A stretch of 64,000 bases of DNA from Lepisosteus oculatus. Its lineage: Eukaryota; Chordata; Actinopteri; Semionotiformes; Lepisosteidae. Of this stretch, positions 56,460 through 64,000 are shown piece by piece. Under the pieces are notes generated by a model that ran no database searches, was not told the DNA's origin, and worked only from the letters and a program-made list of their open reading frames with translations. Made by a program: the position numbers and the translations under genes. The DNA lies in contig NC_090708.1 in the NCBI RefSeq assembly GCF_040954835.1, positions 27,974,001-28,038,000 on the forward strand, in the 5' to 3' direction. Every line of letters starts with the position of its first letter. Position 1 is the stretch's first letter.

Positions 56460-58832
56460 AGCCTCAAATATTTGTGAGCTACTGCTTTGATTTTTTTTCA
56501 TTCCTTGAGCTGTAAATGATGGGGTTGACCAAAGAAGTGAGGAAATAATACACTTCACCATTAAAGATTCATCCATCAGGAGGGATACTATGCAAATGCA
56601 TAGCACAGAAAGACCGCTGTCATGTGAGAAGAGCACATTAAGAAGGCCTTCCTACGGCTCTCCAAAATTTCTTTCTTTATCGTTGACCATACAGTTCCGT
56701 AGTAGGACCACAGGACAAACAGAACAGGAATGTAAATTACAACCATTGCAAGGAACAAAGCAAAGTTCACTAGTGCTGTGAAATCACCACAGGCTAATGA
56801 CATTACAATCACAGACAATGTGCAGAATAAGATTTAATCCACAGAATGGTTGTCACGACTATAGTCCCCCCTCCTTAAGGGTGCTCCAGCCCTTTCACTA
56901 AAGACTTCATTCTCTGCACCTGTTTCCCATTCCCTGCCCACCTTAAAAGCCAGGCGCTGACGCTCTTCCGGGCTCTGCATCTGATTTCCATATCGTGCGA
57001 GTCCGGGACCTGGAAGCGCCTGGTCCCGTTAAGGTTTTAACATCTGTTCCCGTTCCCGTTCCTGTTCCCCGTCCGCCGGTTCCGACCCGGCCTTCGTGGT
57101 TTTTAATCCTTCTTCTGATGGATCTCCTGGTTTTGGACTTACTCGTGTGTTTTGGATACTCTAAGGATTACACTTTTGGATTGTTCGCCTCGGCCACACC
57201 TCCCCCGTGCACCAGCGCACCTTGGACACGCCCCCCTGTCTTCTGCCCCGTTTTCCTGCATGACGTTGTCGTCCGCATAGGGTCCGGAAAGAACTGTTCG
57301 TTACAGAATGATGAGCCTACGCTAGACCCCGCGAGCGGTAATCTGGTACACCCGGACCCTCATCTGGACCTTTTTCTTTTCAAGATGCCCTTCCTGTTTT
57401 CCTGTCAAGATCCATTCCTGTTTCGCTGGACAAGGTATTTTTTGTGGATTTTTTTAAAAGGAATTCTTGGATTTTTTTTCCTGGACCGTTTTGTTTCTCT
57501 GTTTTTTCTTTCCCCGCTGGAACTATTTTGAGAGTGGACAGCCCTACCGTTTTGTATATAGTATTCTCCGGTTTTATCTCTTGTCTATATAGTGATTCTG
57601 AATTTCCTTCTCTGGTTGTATATAGTCTGTGCTTGTGATATTCTTGTTGATAGTATTGCCCTTATTTTTAATTGTGTAGGGCGTCAGGAGCCGCCCTTGA
57701 AGGGGGGGGTACTGTCACGCCCGACATCCCTCCCTAGAGGGCGCTCCACTGCTCTCATTATTGTTCGTGTCATTTAGCTCTCCAGGTGCACCCTTTTAGT
57801 GATATTATTTAAAGACCAGCTCTTCCGGTCCTCGGGGCTCATCATTAGGGTAAGATGTCGCGAGGCCCGCCTAGCACCAGGAAACCCTACGTCCGTCTCC
57901 TGAGGGCATAGGCCTCATCCCCAACACCTCCCGTTTCCTGAGCCTGGGGTCAGGAGGATCTCGCCCCGTCACCCTTGGACCTCCATGTTTCGTTTGTCTG
58001 TGTGCTCCCCCCTTCCGGGGATTTTAACTTTGTCGCGTTCCAGGATGGATTTCCAGTTTATGGACTTTCGGACCGTGCTTTGACCTGCCCTTGGACCCGT
58101 TTGGATTTGGATGCCGTTTTGTCTTCCCCGTACACTGTCTCACGGACGGTCACTATTATTTTGTGCACCATTAAACCCTTGTGTGTTCCTTTTTACCACG
58201 CCTCCTGTTTTCTCCAGCTCTTACCGCATTGTATAGGGTCTTCTACAAGATCTGACACGGATTCCAGTCCGTGTCCATTACAGAATGAGAAGCCTATCTT
58301 AGTATTCTCCAGTGCGTGTTTCCTAACCTTTTGACTGATCGCCTGTTATGAATCTTCTGCTTCCGCCTCTTGACCTCGCCTTCTGGATTTTGCCTTTGAA
58401 TTGTTTTGACTATCTCTCGTTACCGGACCCTTTGCCTCCCTTATCGACCCTGCCTTTGGATTTTGTCTTTTGGATTGTCCCTTTGCTACTCTGTGTCCTG
58501 TGGGATTCCGGTCACGCATAAGGATCCTCCTATTCCACGTATTGGTTCCCTGACAATGGTAAAGTGGTTTCCAGTAATACAGGTGCTAAGGGCACAAGGA
58601 AGCCCAGCACTCAGGCTGATGACATCATTGTAATACAGACCTTGCTGCTCATGATGTTAATGTAATGCAGAGGTTTCACTGTAGCAATATACTTGTCAAA
58701 AACCATGACTGCAACAAGGAATACGTCAATAGTCGTAAATGAGATGAAAAAAATACTTTTGTGCAAAACAACCTGAGAAGGATATGGTCCTTTCATGACC
58801 AGAAAGAACTACTAACAATTTAGGTATGACAG
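56460..58832 (-). pseudogene. Olfactory receptor pseudogene, disrupted (OR3)
   Basis: Two OR pieces in the right order on the minus strand. 58832-58561 covers the end of TM2 to TM4 (CFAQ-type segment, VFLVAVMVFDKYIATVKPLHY with DKY instead of DRY, SSKVCITMM). 56845-56470 covers TM5 to the end (MSLACGDFTALVNFAL, RRKAFLMCSSHMTAVFL, then in another frame SIPPDG and LVNPIIYSLRNEK). An LTR element (56851-58555) separates them. About 45 bases are missing around the third extracellular loop. The N-terminus through TM2 is gone, cut exactly at LTR E (58833). It was once close to OR2. Confidence 0.9.
56851..58555 (+). mobile_element. Gypsy-like LTR insertion in OR3
   Basis: Starts TGTCACGACT, ends CCCTGACA, and is flanked by the 5-bp duplication ATGGT (56846-56850 and 58556-58560), so the limits are firm. 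A purine tract AAGGGGGGGGTAC (57700-57712) precedes a second TGTCACGCCC (57713). I read it as a related 5' LTR part and short internal remnant followed by an 843-bp 3' LTR. Both halves share TTACAGAATGATGAGCCT-like words (57301 and 58279). GC-rich with CpGs, unlike its surroundings. The open frames inside (such as 56995-57531) are low-complexity and not genes. Confidence 0.7.
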
Positions 58833-60087
58833 TGTAGAGGTTTGATGGGTTTACTGAGACAATTATTAATTGTAGTTGTTCGTTGTGGCTTTTAGAAAAT
58901 CAATCGTCAGAACAACTAACAACGCACACACACGGGTTCAATACACAAGATACATTTATTAATATAAACTGTGCACCAAACCTATACTAGTCTGCCTGGA
59001 TAAGAGCGGCAGACCTTACTGTGAGGGTTATCAATATACAAGGTATATAATCTCGAAGAGATGCAAACACAAAGAGATACACAACAGAGAATATATATCA
59101 ATATATATCATTCGGTTACCAAATCGCTAATCAGTGTTATTACCCACTGTTACTCTAAACTCGGAAGTAAATACATTACTCATGATTTAAATTGATAACA
59201 ACTTGTGTTGAGGTACAATTGAATTCTCGAGACGCAATGTAGAACATGGGTTTAACTTATCCACTCTGGATGGATTTGGAATTTCACGGCACGAACACCA
59301 AACCAGCTGACAGGCTCTGTTGCAGCCTCTGTTCCAGCGGTTGTCCAATGGGCGTTGTCCCGGCGTTCTCTGGCTACCGGCCAACCAGTCGAGGTGCAGC
59401 TCGGAGTTGGACGGGTGGAGGAATCTGACTGTGGCACGCAGGGCAGTCGTTGCTCCAAGGGGATCTACCAGCAGTCCGGCTGGCTAATAGAAAGCTTCTA
59501 TGCACAGAGTGTGACCGCGGGTCCTCACAAGTCACTCTTTTACATGGGAAGAAACTGGTTTGTTCCCGGTCCAGCGCTGCTTCTGAATAAGCTATTCAGG
59601 TTGTCGACGAGGGTCCAAATGTAGGCTGCCGTTGATCAAGCTGAGCATTTATGTTGGTCGTTGCAGAATTCTTGAGTATGTAAGGGATCCTTGGCCTCGT
59701 GCTTAGAACAAAGTCCAAGTCCCAGTGCATACAACAGCAGTTGTCACGTGATTGTCTCTGAGGGTGCGCGAAAATGGCCAAGGAGAGCCCCAACCTGAGA
59801 TTGTGCTACCTTTTTGACCAAGACACAGATGTGTGCTGATTGGTTGAGAGTTTGGCGGGCATTGGAGACCCACGTGGTGTTACCACACCCTGCCAGTCCC
59901 TGATTGGTTGATCAAGGTGAGATATGAGTCACTTACTCCTGACACTTAGGAATGCAGTCCAGATGTCCATCTGGCACTCCCTAGATAGATAGGCGCCAAC
60001 GGATGAACATTGATCATGATAGCCAGGCTGAGCTAAGTGCATCCCCGTTTGGGAGCTGTCCCTTACCAAAAGAAAACATCTTAAAAC
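58833..60087 (-). repeat. ERV2-family LTR E, truncated
   Basis: Minus strand. The 3' end is CTACA at 58833, and the body follows the ERV2 LTR (AACCAATCAGGGACTGG; GGAGTGCCAGATGGACATC) up to about position 130 of the LTR at 60087, where the inverted-repeat arm begins. The first 130 bases and any far-side target duplication are missing. Confidence 0.8.
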
Positions 60088-60090
60088 CTG

Positions 60091-60838
60091 TTAGTCCATA
60101 TCGAGGTCACCGGGGGGTACTCCTGTCTACCCAGATGACTTTTTTAATTTTAAGATAAACGCGAGATAAACAACGTTTGTTTGAAACCGCTCCACAAATT
60201 TTCTCACATGCACATGATATTCTCAAATATCACCACAACAAAACCATAAAGTTTGTTTCCACAGACATGACACTATTGTGCAATAAACCAATAAATTAAT
60301 GAACTAGCAGAATCCCAATAAAAACACCCGGCCAGCACTGCATGTCAATATGCATTTTTACCAACAAAACCGCAAAAGCAAAAAACAGCAAGCATATATA
60401 TATCCCATGTTTTTACCTTATTCTGGAGCATGATATATATATCCAAAATAACCCAGACTAGTTTATCTCAAGAGCTAGAGACTAGTAAACGTTATTGATT
60501 ACGTAGTAAATGTTTGAAGAACGACCACTAGAAATAAGGCGATTTGATTGGTAAAAACATTCATTGTATTTTCAGGCATTCAGAGCCCTTAGGGGGTGAG
60601 ACTTCCTCTAGAACTTCAGGCTGCATTTTTAGCTGTCAATCAATGACTCAGAAGGGGTAATCAATCAGTTTTTTATCAGTTTCTTATCAGTGCTCCTTTT
60701 TTTCACACCAGAAGGCAACTCTGAGGTTTTTTTTCATTGCATAACAGCAGATAAAGGCTCTCTAGCAGTGTCTAAAGGTTTTTATAGCAATTGCAATGGT
60801 TATTATTCTTATTTTCAATATTTTTATGATTTTTATGA
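60091..60838. repeat. Large inverted repeat, left arm
   Basis: Pairs in inverted orientation with 63070-63829 (for example GATTACGTAGTAAATGTTTG against CAAACATTTACTACGTAATC; CTAGAGACTAGTAAACG; GTTTCCACAGACATGAC). It contains the last codons of OR2 (60772-60838) and the ORF stop. Confidence 0.85.
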
Positions 60839-61772
60839 TGTTGTAAGGGAGCCTGTATCCTCAAGCATCTGTGAGCAGCTGCCTTGATATTTTCATTCCT
60901 TAAGCTGTAAATAATAGGGTTAACCAATGGAGTGAAAAAATAGTAATTTGCACCAATGACGATGTGCCCATCAGGAGGGATACTTTTCACTCTTAATCCA
61001 ACATACACCAGAGTACCAGAAGCATAGCACAGAAAGACCACAGCCATGTGTGAAGAGCACATTGAGAAGGCCTTCTTATGGCTCTCAACAGTTTTCATCT
61101 TTATCACTGACCATACAATTCTGAAGTAAGACCACAGGACAAATGGAACAGGAATGTAAACTACAACCATGGCAATACTCAAAGCAAGGTTCAATTGTGC
61201 TGTGATATCACCACAAGCTAAAGACATTACAGTGGGGTCATGTGCAGGATGTGCAGGATGAGGTTTGAGCTACAAAACAGTAAAGTGCTTGCCAGTACTA
61301 CAGATGTTAAGGGAATGAGGAAGCCAAGCACCCAAACTGTCATTGTAAAACAGACTTTACTGCTCATGATGGTGTTGTAATGTAGAGGTTTCACTATAGG
61401 AACATAGCGATCATAAGCCATGACTGCGACAAGGAATACTTCAACAGCTGCAAATGAGATAAAACAGTACATCTGTGCAAAACAGCTTGCGAAGGATATA
61501 GTCCTTTCATGACCAGAGAGCACTACTAACAATTTAGGTATAATAGTAACAGTCAATAGAACATCTATGACAGCCAAGTTCCAGAGGAAGAAGTACATGG
61601 GTGTGTGGAGCAAGTGATCCAGGCCCACTAACACCACAACGAGTAGATTACCCAAGAAAGTGGCCAGGAAGATGATGAGGAAGATGATGAATAGAGGAAT
61701 GTAGTGCTCCTGTAGCACAGGCACTCCCACAATGATGAACTCAGAGTAAAGGGTGACATTCATTCCTCCCAT
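60772..61772 (-). pseudogene. Olfactory receptor with a single frameshift (OR2)
   Basis: Minus strand, ATG at 61772. The first frame gives 181 codons from a glycosylated N-terminus (NVT, 5-7) through TM1 (GNLLVV), PMYFFLWNLAVID, Cys97, MAYDRYVPIVKPLHY and TM4. It then stops at 61227 after a disrupted second extracellular loop, where CTGCACAT occurs twice. The other frame continues from MSLACGDITAQLNLAL through TM5, KAFSMCSSHMAVVFL, SIPPDG and PLVNPIIYSLRNE to a Lys/Asn/His-rich tail ending at 60772. Compared with OR1 the loop sequence around ILHIVCDYHSV is altered, and one residue is missing in TM4. The rest is open, so loss of function is recent or the shift is an assembly error. Confidence 0.92.
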
Positions 61773-62086
61773 TGGTCAAAGTCTCAGCAGCTCCGGCTAG
61801 GAACTGGATGCCAAAGATCAAGTATACATGCAGTGGGTTATTAATAGTTTGGAGAAAGAGACTTTAATACATTTTAAAGAATTAGAGGTTATATAGTGAT
61901 AATAAAATTCAAATTTTAATATAATATATCCATATATTTCTAATTACTTGATCCAAAACAGAGTCATGGGTAATTATTAATACTGTATGTCATACAGTGT
62001 TCATAATAAATTACCACTACTACATTCTGAAAAACTGATCAGCCTCTTTTTTTAGGAAAGTGGAGTTTTTAAGAAATATTACCTTC
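61773..62086. other. OR2 upstream flank
   Basis: AT-rich sequence with no recognised promoter block of the 49.3-kb type, exon or repeat. Confidence 0.4.
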
Positions 62087-62088
62087 TA

Positions 62089-62498
62089 CAGCGGATATAA
62101 AAAGTCTTCACCCCCTTATTGAAATTGCAGGTTTTTGTGATGTAAAGTCAGGAACAACTGATTTTTATTTGGGGTTAATCAGAATCACTTTCTTTGATGG
62201 CAGGTGTATGCTACTTACCTTTGGACATGATTTTGAATGTGATTGGTTAACTCTGAACACAGCTACAGCCCCCATTATAAAAGGGTGTGCACACTTACTG
62301 TATGCAACCAGGTTGTAGGTTTTTTAATTTCAAATATTTTTCCTAATTATTATCTATTTGTTTTTCTCTTGAATTTTGTTGGTGGCAAGGTCACGTTAAA
62401 AATGGAAAAATGTCTGACATGATTTATCTTGATTTCTGCCCTCACATCACAAAAACCTGCAATTTCAATAAGGGTGTATATAATTTTTATATCCACTG
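62089..62498. mobile_element. Tc1/mariner-type MITE
   Basis: 410 bp with inverted ends CAGCGGATATAAAAAGTC... and ...AATTTTTATATCCACTG, flanked by TA (62087-62088 and 62499-62500). The inner arms also pair (TTGAAATTGCAGGTTTTTGT against ACAAAAACCTGCAATTTCAA). The ends are those of common fish Tc1-like elements. There is no transposase. Confidence 0.88.
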
Positions 62499-62500
62499 TA

Positions 62501-63069
62501 TACTCATAATAACATTGTTTAGGGCATGTTCTTGAAGTACTCAGAGTGTATGTAGAAGTTTAAAAAAACTTATGTGTAAAGATATTAATATTGAAGCTTT
62601 ATTATTTTTTTGCATTATGATTTTTAGATGATCAAAGTAAAAGGATTAACCTGTTAGTACTAGTGACATATTTAGCCAATGTCTGCCTGGAATTTCCTCC
62701 CCCTTAAACATTTGTTATATCTCTGCAACAGAACATAGCAGGAGCCTGGTTCAGGTCTTAGATTGAAGCTAACCCCCTTGGCTTTGAGTGTGAATAGTCA
62801 TATTTCTTATATTTCTTAATGTGTCCACTCAGCAGAGAAACATATGAAAAAGGAAAAAAAAAACAGCTGGCGAACATATTTTTTTGGTCTTTAGAGGTCA
62901 GACTTTTCAACTATATGCATGTCAAGGGCCTGGGAATGATTTGAAAACCTTGTCCTACGTAACTACTAGCTTGGATAAAAATCTGGGACAAATTGATCAA
63001 TTAGAAAAAAATCTACATCATGTTTTGTGAAGACTGGACCTGGAATGAAACTTCACGCCTATAATAAAG
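62501..63069. other. Spacer between MITE and right arm
   Basis: AT-rich, no coding sequence or recognised repeat. Confidence 0.45.
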
Positions 63070-63829
63070 AATCATAAAAAAATTGAAAATAATAAGAATA
63101 AAAACCATTGCAATTGCTATAAAAACCTTAAGACACTGCTAGAGAGCCTTTATCTGCTGTTATGCAATGAAAAAAAAACCTCAGAGTTGCCTTCTGGTGT
63201 GAAAAAAAGGAACACTGATAAGAAACTGATAAAAAACTGATTGATTACCCCTTCTGATTGACAGCTACAAATGCAGCCTGAAGCTTCTAGAGGAAGGCTC
63301 ACCCCCTAAGGGCTCTGAATGGCTGAAAATACAATGAATGACAGCGGTTTTGACCAATCAAATCACCTTATTTCTGGCGCTCGTTCTTCAAACATTTACT
63401 ACGTAATCAATACCGTTTACTAGTCTCTAGCTCTTGAGATAAACTAGTCTGGGTTATTTTGGATATATATATATATCATGCTCCAGAATAAGGTAAAAAC
63501 ACGGGATATATATATATATATGTTTGCTGGTTTTTGCTTTTGTGGTTTTGTTGGTAAAATGCATACTGACATGCTGTGCTGGCCAGGTGTTTTTATTGGG
63601 ATTCTGCTAGTTCATTAATTTATTGGTTTATTCCATAATAGTGTCATGTCTGTGGAAACAAACTCTATGGTTTTGTTGTGGTGATATTTGAGAATACGTG
63701 CATGTGAGAAAATTTGTGGAGCGGTTTCAAACAAACGTTGTTTATCTCGTGTTTATCTTATAAATAAAAATTGTCATCTGGGGAGACAGAGTGGTCCTCG
63801 GTGACCGCGATCCGGACTAAGTTGATTTA
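63070..63829. repeat. Large inverted repeat, right arm
   Basis: Inverse of 60091-60838, including a counterpart of the last OR2 codons (AACCATTGCAATTGCTATAA), but with no OR body next to it. Contains a longer TA run (63491-63522) than the left arm. 63830-64000 has nothing recognised. Confidence 0.85.
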
Positions 63830-64000
63830 CTTTTGTGTAATATCAAATTTATTGTTTCACTGTTCAACTAATGTGTCTAAAACATTTGTATAATGCATTG
63901 CAAATATTTTCACCCCATTCAATTGGTGTCCAATTTAGAAAAATTACAAATTGTGTATATATATTTTTAAAGAACATATTTGCAATTAACTTGTGAATGC

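Noticed and set aside
56995..57531. 178-codon frame with VPVPVPVP
   Set aside because: Lies in the Gypsy-like LTR insertion. Low-complexity GC-rich sequence, no start context or domain.

Overview
The window looks like nuclear DNA of a ray-finned fish. It is AT-rich and gene-poor, and almost all of it consists of layered transposable elements: tRNA-derived SINEs with tails common in fish, L2/CR1-like LINEs, a Tc1-type MITE, endogenous retroviruses with TG...CA LTRs, and a Gypsy-like LTR insertion. The only host protein-coding genes I can support are intron-less-ORF olfactory receptors (OR), all on the minus strand at 43-62 kb. I cannot place the species more exactly.

Layout. 1-4.3 kb: a duplicated OR-type promoter/first-exon block, a mosaic repeat (called R1 here) and a fold-back element (FB1). 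4.3-15.1 kb: R1 copies split by a 5'-truncated LINE with a 26-bp target duplication (itself hit by a short SINE) and by ERV1, a 5.56-kb retrovirus with two 410-bp LTRs, CTGT target duplication, serine-tRNA primer site, gutted gag-pol and a long env frame. 15.2-25.5 kb: an 840-bp terminal-inverted-repeat element, one arm of an inverted duplication, SINEs, LINE remnants, reversed R1 copies, a CpG-rich promoter-like stretch and a second LINE. 25.5-29.5 kb: mostly featureless DNA, then FB2 and a SINE. 29.5-34.7 kb: ERV2, bounded by a CAGT duplication, with most of its 5' half deleted and a solo LTR inserted in its env-like region. 34.7-42.9 kb: a LINE remnant, R1 modules and a tRNA-Gly pseudogene.

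43-64 kb: OR1 (intact), a plausible first exon for it at 49.2 kb, further ERV2-family LTRs (49.4, 52.7 and 58.8 kb), OR3 (destroyed by insertions), OR2 (frameshifted), a 0.75-kb inverted repeat flanking OR2, and a Tc1-like MITE.

How it fits together: the region is a small OR cluster being eroded by transposition. OR1 is the only intact receptor. The retroviral elements act only on themselves or by insertion; no retroviral gene set here is complete. Target duplications and related repeats that still show the empty site give the relative order of several insertions. All comparisons were made by eye without alignment software, so repeat boundaries are approximate unless a target duplication fixes them.
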